A DNA stretch of 64,000 nucleotides from Streptomyces flaveolus. Its GTDB lineage: Bacteria; Actinomycetota; Actinomycetes; Streptomycetales; Streptomycetaceae. Under the pieces are notes generated by a model. It searched no databases. It was not told the origin of the DNA and was given only the letters and a program-made list of their open reading frames with translations. Location of the stretch: the NCBI RefSeq assembly GCF_000716535.1, contig NZ_JNWV01000004.1, positions 345,793 to 409,792 of the forward strand. The letters run 5' to 3'. The position numbers were made by a program, and so were the translations under genes. Positions 18,261-26,352 of the stretch are shown here, piece by piece (positions within the stretch are counted from its first letter, which is position 1; each line of letters starts with the position of its first letter).

Positions 18261-19595
18261 TCAGCGCCGTACGGCCTTGCGCAGACCGCGCGCCTTGCGC
18301 GCCACCCGGCGGACCGTCGCGTTGCGCGGGAGGAACGACAGCTGGGACGGCACCCCGCCCGGCAGGGCCAGCGAGGTCAGCCGCTTGCGCTTGAAGTAGC
18401 GCAGGGTCCGCTCGTTCAGGTTCCCCGCCAGCCAGCTCTCGGTCTCCGCGCGCAGCCTCGGAAGGATCTTCGGCTGCATCGCGAAGCCCACCGCGCGCAC
18501 CAGCGCGCCCAGCGTCTCCACGTCCATGCCCTGCCGCTGCCCGGTGACGGCCGCCTTGTCGGTCAGCTCGGGCAGCAGCGCGTCCACGAGGGTGACCGGC
18601 ACGCGGTTGCTGTTCTCGTACGGCGTCAGCCGTTCCAGCAGCAGGTCGGTGCCGACCCGGGCGACCGGGAGGCCGTACAGCGCGGACGCGGTGAGCAGGG
18701 CGGTGGAGAAGCAGCCGACGACCAGCGCCGGCCGCATCCGCTGGTACAGCACCTCCGCGAGCACCGGCGAGTCCAGCACGGTCAGTTCGACCTTCAGCTT
18801 CTCCGCCTCCTGCTCCAGGGAGCGGGTGAAGCGGGCCGGGGCCGACGGGTGCGGCTTGAACACCACCGTGGTGTGACCGAGCGCGGCGGCGCCCTTCAGC
18901 ATCCGCACATGCAGGTTCTCCTCCTGCTCGGCGGTGAGGATGTCCAGCGCGGACAGGTACTGGCCCAGCAGCAGCGCGGGCTCCTGGATGTCCGGCAACT
19001 CGTCGCCGAGCGACGCGAGTCCGGCGAGGACCTTGGTGAAGGCGGCCGTCGGCAGGACCTCGCCGGGCACCCCGAACTCGGTGAGCAGCAAAGGCTTCAG
19101 ACCCGGCACCAGGTCCAGGTGGAGGACCCGGTCCACGCGGGTGCCGACCAGCGGGTCGATCTTGTTGCGGGTGGGGCCGTAGCTCATCAGGCCGTCGGCG
19201 TACACGGTGACCGGAGCGCCGGTGAAGATCTGCGCGAGCGCCAGCGACGGGTTCACCTGGATCGACTCGACGGCCAGCTCGACGTCGTCGGTGCCGAGCT
19301 GCCACTCGTGGCGCAAGTACCGCTCCCAGAGCGGCAGGTCGTCGCCGCGGGGCGCCCAGCCGCCCGGGTGGAACGGGAAGATCGCCTCGTTGTACGACAC
19401 CACGTCGTCGAACCGGTCCCGCAGCCGCTCGAAGCCCGGCATCTCGTCCAGCGCCGGCGAGGTCTCGGGCGTGGCCGCGTTGTTGCAGACCAGCAGGATC
19501 CGCCGGTCGGCCGGGCGGAAGCAGCCGGAGTCCAGGGCGGCGGCGAGCGTGGCCGTGCCGTACAGCGTCGACGCCTGGAAGATCTGGGTGGTCAC
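18261..19595 (-). CDS. Polysialyltransferase-family glycosyltransferase
   Basis: 444 residues with the layout of bacterial polysialyl/nonulosonate transferases (GT-B fold): VTVYADGLMSYGP (D-G motif), VVFKPHPSAPARF (HP motif) and LVVGCFSTALLTASA (S/T motif that binds the CMP phosphate). It should polymerise or transfer Kdn/sialic acid-like residues from a CMP donor. The basic C-terminus suggests membrane association. GTG 19595 overlaps the stop of the upstream GT2 gene (GTGA), so the two genes form a coupled pair. Confidence 0.82.
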   Translation of the reverse strand: MTTQIFQASTLYGTATLAAALDSGCFRPADRRILLVCNNAATPETSPALDEMPGFERLRDRFDDVVSYNEAIFPFHPGGWAPRGDDLPLWERYLRHEWQLGTDDVELAVESIQVNPSLALAQIFTGAPVTVYADGLMSYGPTRNKIDPLVGTRVDRVLHLDLVPGLKPLLLTEFGVPGEVLPTAAFTKVLAGLASLGDELPDIQEPALLLGQYLSALDILTAEQEENLHVRMLKGAAALGHTTVVFKPHPSAPARFTRSLEQEAEKLKVELTVLDSPVLAEVLYQRMRPALVVGCFSTALLTASALYGLPVARVGTDLLLERLTPYENSNRVPVTLVDALLPELTDKAAVTGQRQGMDVETLGALVRAVGFAMQPKILPRLRAETESWLAGNLNERTLRYFKRKRLTSLALPGGVPSQLSFLPRNATVRRVARKARGLRKAVRR

Positions 19596-20569
19596 GCGGC
19601 GGCCCCCGCGGGGGCGGGACGGCGGCGCAGCCGGCGCAGCCGGGTGGCGCGCTGGAGGTCCATGGAGTCCAGCGCCTCGTCCAGGACGTCCTGCGGCATG
19701 CGCCGCAGTGCGGCGGCACTCAGGGATTTCAGTTTCTTCGCCACCGCCGGCTCGAACCTTTCGATGGATCCCAGGTGATGGGAGATGATCGCGCAATAGG
19801 TACGGACGGCCTTCGGCAGCAGGACGTCGGCCTCCCGGTCCGCCGCCGTCTCCGCGATGACCTGGTCGAACGCCCGGATGAAGTCGAGCTGCCGCACATC
19901 GCCGATCTGGGTGAGCGACGAGGCGACCCCGCGCCGGTAGAACACGCCGAGCAGGCTCACCGCGGCGAAGGACTCCGCCTCCCGGTGCAGCTTCCAGATC
20001 CACGGCCGGTCCTCGGCCGTGCGCAGCCCGTCGGTGAAGTGCAGCAGCCCCTTGTCCACCAGCCGGCGGTGGTAGATGCCCGCCCACGCGTACGCGTAGT
20101 CCACCGAGGTGGACCGGTCGGCGGGCAGGATCGCCTCCCGCGGGCTGATCACCGTGTTCCGCCGGCCCACCGGCACCCGGTGCACGCTGCGCGCCCGGGC
20201 GGTGCACTGCACATGATCGGTGCGCAGGAAGTCGCAGCCCAGCTCCTCGACGGCGGCGAGCAGCCTGGGGTAGTAGCCGGGGGCGAGCCAGTCGTCGCCG
20301 TCCAGGAAGGTCAGGTACTCGCCGCGCGCCCGGTCGATCCCGGTGTTGCGCGCGGTCGCCAGCCCTCCGTTCTGCTCGTGCCGGACCAGGACGGCGCCCG
20401 GCAGCTCGCGCTCCGCACGCGCGAGAATCTCTGGTGTCCCGTCGCGGGAGCAGTCGTCGACGAGAATGAATTCGAAGTCCTCACGCGCATTCGACTTCAG
20501 ACTCCTGAGCGTGTCTGGCGCGTATTGCTGCACGTTGTAGAACGGCACGATGACGGAGAGCTTGACCAC
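19592..20569 (-). CDS. GT2-family glycosyltransferase
   Basis: 325 residues with a classical GT-A fold at the N-terminus: KLSVIVPFYNVQQY, FEFILVDDCSRDGTPEIL, NGGLATARNTGIDRARGEYLTFLDGDDW (DxD). The C-terminal half has TEDRPW-like GLRTAEDRPWIWKLH, typical of enzymes adding sugars to envelope or teichoic-type polymers. GTG 20569 is chosen because the conserved strand starts at once; the ribosome-binding site is weak. It is the first gene of a two-gene minus-strand unit and diverges from the gene at 20768. Confidence 0.88.
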   Translation of the reverse strand: MVKLSVIVPFYNVQQYAPDTLRSLKSNAREDFEFILVDDCSRDGTPEILARAERELPGAVLVRHEQNGGLATARNTGIDRARGEYLTFLDGDDWLAPGYYPRLLAAVEELGCDFLRTDHVQCTARARSVHRVPVGRRNTVISPREAILPADRSTSVDYAYAWAGIYHRRLVDKGLLHFTDGLRTAEDRPWIWKLHREAESFAAVSLLGVFYRRGVASSLTQIGDVRQLDFIRAFDQVIAETAADREADVLLPKAVRTYCAIISHHLGSIERFEPAVAKKLKSLSAAALRRMPQDVLDEALDSMDLQRATRLRRLRRRPAPAGAAA

Positions 20570-20705
20570 GTCAGGGACGTTAGGGCGCGGCCCGTCATTC
20601 GTCTTGACGGCCTGCTTGATACCGGGTGAACGGCACGTGGCGAAGCTGTGAACCAGGCTGTTTCCAGCGCCCGTCGCGGCCCGATTCGCCATTCGGCGAT
20701 GTGCT

Positions 20706-20738
20706 GTTAACCGTTTGTTGCATTCGGGTTGGGCGGAA
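20706..20738 (+). promoter_or_regulatory. Possible PHO box: three GTT units at 11-bp spacing
   Basis: GTTAACCGTTT, GTTGCATTCGG and GTTGGGCGGAA follow one another at exact 11-base spacing, as in PhoP direct repeats. The match within units 2 and 3 is weak. It lies in the divergent promoter region of two envelope-polymer operons. Both this region and the one before 14446 contain TTCCTAG shortly before the gene. Confidence 0.3.
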
Positions 20739-20767
20739 CCTCGGAATCGCTTCCTAGCGTCTTCGAC

Positions 20768-22087
20768 GTGCCAGCAAGTGCAACGAAGTCCCTGCGGGTC
20801 GCCGTCCTCGCGGACTCCGACACCCGGTGGAAGTGGGGCGCGCTCACCGCGCAGCGCCTCACTCCCGCGGCTGCCGAGGTCCGGCTCGACGGCTACCTCC
20901 TGCGCGGACGCGCCACCCCCACCGCCCGCCAGCTGAAGGAAGTCGGCGTCCAGGCCGACTCCCTGCGCGAGGTCACCGGCGTCGAGTTCCTGCGCGCGAT
21001 GAGCGAGGACCCCGACAACCGGTACGACGTCCTCGTGCTCGCGCTGGTCGGCGGCGGAGTGCAGGCGATGCTGCACGGGCTGCGCGCCGCCTGGGGCTCC
21101 GGGAAGCGTCCCGTGGTCGTCACCGGCTATGTCGGCGTCGTCTACGAGAAGCTCACCGACGGGCTGCTGCTGCGGCACGGCGCGGACCTCGTCCTCGCCA
21201 ACTCCCGCCACGACGCGGACCGGTTCCGGGCCGTGTACGAGGGCGTGGGCGCCGACGCCTCCTCGGTCACCGAGGTCGCGCTGCCCTTCCTCGGCGGTGA
21301 GCCGTACGCCGGCGAACACGAGCCCTACACCGTGGTGTTCGCGGTCCAGCCGTCCGTCCCGGACAACCGCCGGGACCGCACCTACCTGCTGAACCGCCTC
21401 GTCGAGCACGCCCGGAAGCACCCCGAGCGTGAGGTGCTGCTCAAGCTGCGCTCCAAGCCCGGCGAGCACACCACCCACATCGAGGAGCTGCCGTACCAGA
21501 AGCTGGCCCAGGGCCAGGACCTGCCGGCCAACTTCCGTCTGGTGTACGGGCACATGGGCGAGGTGCTGGACCGCACCGACCTGCTGGTCACGGTCAGCTC
21601 CACGGCCGCCCTGGAGGCCCTGCACCGCCGTATCCCGACGGCCGTCCTCACCGACCTCGGGGTCCGTGAGGTGCTCGGCAACCACCACTTCACCGGCTCC
21701 GGCTGCCTGGCCTCCTGGGACCAGCTCGACGCCGGGCACCGGCCGGTGCCGGACGAGGAGTGGGTGGCCCGCCAGGGCGTCGCGGCCGACGGCTCGTACG
21801 CCACCGCGTTCGACGGCGCCCGCGAGCGCATCGCCGAGCTGCTGGACCGGCCGGGCGGGCTGCCGCCCCTCACGCCCTACTACACCCCCGAGACCGCGCC
21901 CGGCTACCTGCCCGGCATCCTCGCCCGCCACCACCTCGGCCCCGACGGCGTACCGCTGCCCGGAGCGCCCGCCGCCGACAAGGCACCCGGCCCCGTCCGG
22001 CAGATCGTGCGCCGGGCCGCGCGCGGCGCCTACCGGCACGGCGTCCAGCGGGTCGCCCCCGTGATCCGGCGGATGGGCGAGCTGTGA
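20768..22087 (+). CDS. Putative GT-B-type glycosyltransferase of the nonulosonate cluster
   Basis: 439 residues from GTG 20768 (SATKSLRVAVLADSDTRWKWG). Features suggesting a GT-B fold: an N-terminal Rossmann-like strand; VLANSRHDADRFRAVYEGVG in the middle; KLRSKPGEHTTHIEELPY; and LVTVSSTAALEALHRRIPTAVLTDLG, which resembles nucleotide-binding S/T loops of polymer transferases. I cannot name its sugar or family with certainty (possibly the DUF6716 group). It is the first gene of a plus-strand operon with neuA, neuB and a second polysialyltransferase-like gene. Its C-terminus is basic and probably membrane-bound. Confidence 0.72.
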   Translation: MPASATKSLRVAVLADSDTRWKWGALTAQRLTPAAAEVRLDGYLLRGRATPTARQLKEVGVQADSLREVTGVEFLRAMSEDPDNRYDVLVLALVGGGVQAMLHGLRAAWGSGKRPVVVTGYVGVVYEKLTDGLLLRHGADLVLANSRHDADRFRAVYEGVGADASSVTEVALPFLGGEPYAGEHEPYTVVFAVQPSVPDNRRDRTYLLNRLVEHARKHPEREVLLKLRSKPGEHTTHIEELPYQKLAQGQDLPANFRLVYGHMGEVLDRTDLLVTVSSTAALEALHRRIPTAVLTDLGVREVLGNHHFTGSGCLASWDQLDAGHRPVPDEEWVARQGVAADGSYATAFDGARERIAELLDRPGGLPPLTPYYTPETAPGYLPGILARHHLGPDGVPLPGAPAADKAPGPVRQIVRRAARGAYRHGVQRVAPVIRRMGEL

Positions 22088-22110
22088 CCTCACCCCAAGG
22101 AGTAGACCCC

Positions 22111-23340
22111 ATGTCCAACTCGGCAGCGGGCCAAGGCGCTTCGATCCGCCGGGTGCTCGCGGTGATCCCCGCGCGCGGCGGCTCCAAGGGCGTGCCCGCG
22201 AAGAACCTCGCCCCGGTGGGCGGTGTCCCGCTGGTGGCCCGCGCGGTGCGCGAGTGCCGGGCGAGCCGGCTGGTGACCGACGTCGTCGTCTCCACCGACG
22301 ACCAGGCCATCGCCGCCGCCGCCCGGGAGGCCGGCGCCGAGGTCGTGCTGCGGCCCGCCGCCATCGCCGGGGACACCGCCACCTCCGAGGCCGCGGTCCT
22401 GCACGCCATGGACACCCACGAGACGCTGCACGGCGCCCCCGTGGACGTGGTCCTGCTCGTGCAGTGCACCAGCCCGTTCCTCGTCCGCGAGGACATCGAC
22501 GGGGTCGCCGCCGCGGTCGCCGAGAACGGCGCCGACACCGCCGTCACCGTGGCGCCCTTCCACGGCTTCGTCTGGCGCGAGGCCGACGAGCCCACCGAGG
22601 GCGGCCGTGGCGTCAACCACGACAAGTCCTACCGCCCGCGCCGCCAGGACCGCCCCCAGGACTTCCTGGAGACCGGCGCCGCCTACGCGATGGACGCGGC
22701 CGGCTTCCGCGAGCACCACCACCGCTTCTTCGGCCACACCGAGCTGGTCCGCACCGACCCGGCCCGGGTGCTGGAGGTCGACGACCCGCACGACCTGGCC
22801 CGCGCCCGCGCCCTCGCGCCCCTCTTCGACGCGGACCGGCCCGGTTCGCTGCCGACCGCCGACGACGTGGACGCGGTCGTACTCGACTTCGACGGCACCC
22901 AGACCGACGACCGGGTGCTGATCGACTCCGACGGACGGGAGTTCGTCGCCGTGCACCGCGGCGACGGCCTCGGCATCGCGGCCCTCCGCAGGAGCGGCCT
23001 GAAGCTGCTGATCCTGTCCACGGAACAGAACCCGGTCGTCGCCGCCCGCGCACGGAAGCTGCGGATCCCCGTGCTGCACGGCATCGACCGGAAAGACCTC
23101 GCGCTGAAGCAGTGGTGCGAGGAGCAGGGCATCGCGCCGGAGCGCGTGCTCTACGTCGGCAACGACGTCAACGACCTGCCGTGCTTCGCCCTCGTGGGCT
23201 GGCCCGTGGCGGTCGCGAGCGCTCACGACGTCGTACGCGGCGCCGCACGCGCGGTCACCACCGTCCCCGGCGGTGACGGCGCGATCCGAGAGATCGCCAG
23301 CTGGATCCTCGGCCCCTCTCTCGATTCCCTCCCCAAGTAA
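22111..23340 (+). CDS. neuA: N-acylneuraminate cytidylyltransferase fused to HAD phosphatase
   Basis: 409 residues. The N-terminal ~240 residues form a CMP-nonulosonate synthetase (IPARGGSKGVPAKNL, QCTSPFLVREDI, FLETGAAYAMD), which activates Kdn/sialic acid with CTP. The C-terminal ~160 residues are a C0-type HAD phosphatase (VVLDFDGTQTDDRVL, LSTEQNPVV, GNDVNDLPC) like those that dephosphorylate Kdo/Kdn 9- or 8-phosphate. One protein may therefore dephosphorylate the sugar acid and then activate it. AAGGAG lies eight bases before ATG 22111. neuB follows 12 bases downstream. Confidence 0.92.
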   Translation: MSNSAAGQGASIRRVLAVIPARGGSKGVPAKNLAPVGGVPLVARAVRECRASRLVTDVVVSTDDQAIAAAAREAGAEVVLRPAAIAGDTATSEAAVLHAMDTHETLHGAPVDVVLLVQCTSPFLVREDIDGVAAAVAENGADTAVTVAPFHGFVWREADEPTEGGRGVNHDKSYRPRRQDRPQDFLETGAAYAMDAAGFREHHHRFFGHTELVRTDPARVLEVDDPHDLARARALAPLFDADRPGSLPTADDVDAVVLDFDGTQTDDRVLIDSDGREFVAVHRGDGLGIAALRRSGLKLLILSTEQNPVVAARARKLRIPVLHGIDRKDLALKQWCEEQGIAPERVLYVGNDVNDLPCFALVGWPVAVASAHDVVRGAARAVTTVPGGDGAIREIASWILGPSLDSLPK

Positions 23341-23352
23341 GGACACCCCCTG

Positions 23353-24291
23353 ATGAGCACCAACTCCCGTCTGCGCACCTTCGGTTCGCGCGAGGTCGGC
23401 CCCGGCAAGCCCGTCTACATCTGCGGCGAGATCGGCATCAACCACAACGGTGAGCTGGAGAACGCCTTCAAGCTGATCGACGTTGCCGCCGAGGCCGGCT
23501 GCGACGCCGTGAAGTTCCAGAAGCGCACCCCCGAGATCTGCACCCCGCGCGATCAGTGGGACATCGAGCGCGACACCCCCTGGGGCCGGATGACCTACAT
23601 CGACTACCGCCACCGCGTGGAGTTCGGCGAGGACGAGTACCGGCAGATCGACGAGTACTGCAAGGAGAAGGGGATCGACTGGTTCGCCTCCCCGTGGGAC
23701 ACCGAGGCCGTCGCCTTCCTGGAGAAGTTCGACGTGCCCGCCCACAAGGTGGCCTCCGCCTCCCTGACGGACGACGAGCTGCTGCGCGCCCTGCGCGCCA
23801 CGGGCCGCTCCGTCATCCTGTCGACGGGCATGTCCACCCCGCGCCAGATCCGCCACGCGGTGGAGGTCCTGGGCTCGGACAACATCCTCCTCTGCCACGC
23901 CACCTCCACCTACCCGGCCAAGGCCGAGGAGCTGAACCTCCGCGTGATCAACACGCTGGAGAAGGAGTACCCGAACGTCCCGATCGGCTACTCCGGCCAC
24001 GAGACCGGCCTGCAGACCACGCTGGCGGCGGTCGCGCTGGGCGCCACGTTCGTCGAGCGCCACATCACCCTGGACCGCGCGATGTGGGGCTCCGACCAGG
24101 CCGCCTCGGTCGAGCCGCAGGGCCTCCAGCGCCTCGTCCGTGACATCCGCACCATCGAGGCCTCCCTCGGCGACGGCGTCAAGAAGGTCTACGACTCCGA
24201 GCTGGGCCCGATGAAGAAGCTGCGCCGCGTCACCGGTGTCGTCGCCGAGGCGGAGATCGCCGCGGCGGCGGGCGAGCCGGTCTCGGTGTGA
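23353..24291 (+). CDS. neuB: N-acetylneuraminate/Kdn synthase, NeuB family (short form)
   Basis: 312 residues forming the NeuB TIM barrel: ICGEIGINHNGELENA, AVKFQKRTPEI, SPWDTEAVAFLEKF, LSTGMSTPRQIRHA, YSGHETGLQT and ERHITLDRAMWGSDQAAS. It condenses phosphoenolpyruvate with a mannose or ManNAc derivative (free or phosphorylated) to a nine-carbon keto acid. The protein ends before the C-terminal SAF/antifreeze-like domain that most NeuB proteins use to complete the active site. That makes it shorter than usual (about 345 residues). It is in an operon with neuA. Confidence 0.9.
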   Translation: MSTNSRLRTFGSREVGPGKPVYICGEIGINHNGELENAFKLIDVAAEAGCDAVKFQKRTPEICTPRDQWDIERDTPWGRMTYIDYRHRVEFGEDEYRQIDEYCKEKGIDWFASPWDTEAVAFLEKFDVPAHKVASASLTDDELLRALRATGRSVILSTGMSTPRQIRHAVEVLGSDNILLCHATSTYPAKAEELNLRVINTLEKEYPNVPIGYSGHETGLQTTLAAVALGATFVERHITLDRAMWGSDQAASVEPQGLQRLVRDIRTIEASLGDGVKKVYDSELGPMKKLRRVTGVVAEAEIAAAAGEPVSV

Positions 24292-24326
24292 ATCCAGGTC
24301 ACTTACGACGGGACGGTCGTACGCCG

Positions 24327-25730
24327 ATGAGCCCCCGCGCCGGTCAGGCCGGCCACCCCGCCCGCACGCTCGCCTTCGTGGAGAGCCCGGTACAGCTGCT
24401 GAACGTACTGGAGTGGGCACACCTGCACGGCCTGCACGACGCCGGGCCTCCCGGCGCGGCCGTGCCGCCGCCCCCGCACGGCCGAGGCCCGACCGTCCCG
24501 CCGAGCGGGGCCGACCCGGCCCGGCCGTGGGGCTCCGGCACCGCACGCCCCGACACGCCGTCCGGCTCCGACCGCGGGGACCCGGGTGCGCCGTCCGGTG
24601 CCGGCGGCGCGGGGCCGGCCACGGCCTCCGTGCCCACGCCGGCCCTGCCCACGCAGCCCGGGGCGGCGCACGCCGGTCCCGCGCACGCCGGTCTCGCCGC
24701 GGCCGTGCCCGCGCAGGCCAGGCGGCTCCCGGCGGTGGGGGCGACGGCGGGCGGGACGGGGGCGGCAGGCGCGGAGCTCACCGTCGTCGTGCTGTCCCCG
24801 ACCGACCCCATGACCCGGGGCCAGCTTCGCCGCATGGCGGACCTGGCCCGGGACGAGGGGTACCGGGTGCGCTGGGAGGAGGCGCGGGGCGGTACGACCG
24901 CGCCCTTCCACACCATCGGCGGCCTGGCCGGTTCCCTCCGCAGGGCCGACCGGATCGTCATGGGAGACCCCTTCTCCCGCTACGTACAGCTGCTGCTGAC
25001 CATCACCCGCGCCCGCGACCTCGTGGTCGTGGACGACGGCACGGCGACGATGGAGTTCGTCGCCCAGCTCGCCCGCGGCGAGCGTCTGGTCCGCTGGCAC
25101 CGCAAGGGCGGCCGGCCCGGCGCCCGCGACCTGCTCTTCGCGCCGGTCTCCTCCTCCGCCCGGCGCCGGCTCACCCCGAGCGACCGCAGGCGCGTCGAGG
25201 TCTTCTCCTCCATGCCGGTGACCGAGATCCCGGACGGCGTGACCGTCACCGCCAACGACTTCGCCTGGACCCGCGCCCGCTTCGGCCCGCCGCGCATCAC
25301 CCAGAGCGCCGACCTGGTCGGCACCTCCCTGGTGGAGACGGGGGTCGTGGACGGCGACCGCTACCTGGAGGCCGTCCGGAGCCTGGCCAAGGCCCACGGC
25401 GCCACCCGCTACTTCGCCCACCGCCGTGAGAGCGCCGAGAAACTGCACCGCCTGGCCGTCGAGACGGGCCTGGAGATAGTCCGCCCGGACCTCCCGCTGG
25501 AACTGATCGCCCGCCGCGGCCCCATCGGCCGGACGATCCTCAGCTTCCCCTCCACGGTCGTCCACACCCTGCCGCTGGCCTTGGCCGGCACGGGCGTGCG
25601 CGTGGCGGTCTGCGACATCGACCCGACCTGGCTCACCGACACCGCCTCCCCCCGCGCCCAGGGCTTCCTCTCCGGCGTGACCGGCACGGCACGGGACGTC
25701 CACCGGTTGGCGGCGGTGAGCCCGGCGTAG
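24327..25730 (+). CDS. Polysialyltransferase-like glycosyltransferase with low-complexity insert
   Basis: 467 residues from ATG 24327; a GTG at 24288 overlapping the neuB stop is an alternative start. The beginning (LAFVESPVQLLNVLEWAHLHGL) and the part after residue ~140 (LTVVVLSPTDPMTRGQL, VVVDDGTATMEF with D-D-G, FPSTVVHTLPLAL with the S/T motif) match capsule polysialyltransferase-like proteins. The typical HP motif reads AHRRES here. Residues about 37-140 are a Pro/Gly/Ala-rich insert unlike the rest. It probably uses the CMP-sugar from NeuA. Confidence 0.75.
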   Translation: MSPRAGQAGHPARTLAFVESPVQLLNVLEWAHLHGLHDAGPPGAAVPPPPHGRGPTVPPSGADPARPWGSGTARPDTPSGSDRGDPGAPSGAGGAGPATASVPTPALPTQPGAAHAGPAHAGLAAAVPAQARRLPAVGATAGGTGAAGAELTVVVLSPTDPMTRGQLRRMADLARDEGYRVRWEEARGGTTAPFHTIGGLAGSLRRADRIVMGDPFSRYVQLLLTITRARDLVVVDDGTATMEFVAQLARGERLVRWHRKGGRPGARDLLFAPVSSSARRRLTPSDRRRVEVFSSMPVTEIPDGVTVTANDFAWTRARFGPPRITQSADLVGTSLVETGVVDGDRYLEAVRSLAKAHGATRYFAHRRESAEKLHRLAVETGLEIVRPDLPLELIARRGPIGRTILSFPSTVVHTLPLALAGTGVRVAVCDIDPTWLTDTASPRAQGFLSGVTGTARDVHRLAAVSPA

Positions 25731-25899
25731 CCGTGGTTCGCGGGACTCCTTGACCGTGGACATGAGTACGAGTACTCAGGCGCCGCGTGATCACACAGCG
25801 ATACCGTCGTTCACCCGATGTACGAACCGTGCGCGCGGCAGCGGCCGGTTGCCGGCATCGGGTAGACGGGGAACGGGGAAACGGGGAGGTCGTTCACGC

Positions 25900-26343
25900 A
25901 TGGCTTGGGACGAGTGGGAGCAGCTGAAGGAGGACGCGGCAGCGCGTGGTTCCGCTCGCATGCAGCTGAATCACGTCCCGGACCCGGTGGGGGTGGGCTA
26001 CGACCGTCTGAAGTCGGACAAGAAGGCCTGGTCGACGGCCGGTGAAGGCGTCTCGGGCCTGAAGGACGACATCGCCAAGGCGCTGGGGAAGCTGGACGAC
26101 GGGCAGTCGGGGCTGGGCGACACCGCAGGATGCCAGTCGGCGGCGGCGCAGGCGGAGTTGTTCGCCTCCTGGAAGAAGTACGTCGCCGATGTCAGCGGCC
26201 GATGCGACAAAGTGGGGGGATTGCTGGAGCGTACGGGCCTCGACCTGGCGATGACCGACGCGGACGTCGAGTCGGAGTTGAACAGGATCAGCGCCGAGTA
26301 CAAGGACACCGAGGCGGTCGGCGGCACCGCGAAGGGTCGGTGA
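25900..26343 (+). CDS. WXG100-like small helical protein
   Basis: 147 residues with no signal peptide or membrane segment, predicted to be two long helices (DIAKALGKLDDGQSG ... ELFASWKKYVADVSGRCDKVGGLLERTG). The N-terminus begins MAWDEWEQLKEDAAARGS. Size and helix layout resemble the ESX/WXG100-associated proteins placed before lipoproteins in Streptomyces. No strict WXG motif is visible. ATG 25900 has a GGGAGG site. Nine bases separate it from the lipoprotein gene, so they are likely co-expressed. Confidence 0.65.
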   Translation: MAWDEWEQLKEDAAARGSARMQLNHVPDPVGVGYDRLKSDKKAWSTAGEGVSGLKDDIAKALGKLDDGQSGLGDTAGCQSAAAQAELFASWKKYVADVSGRCDKVGGLLERTGLDLAMTDADVESELNRISAEYKDTEAVGGTAKGR

Positions 26344-26352
26344 CCGGCGGTC

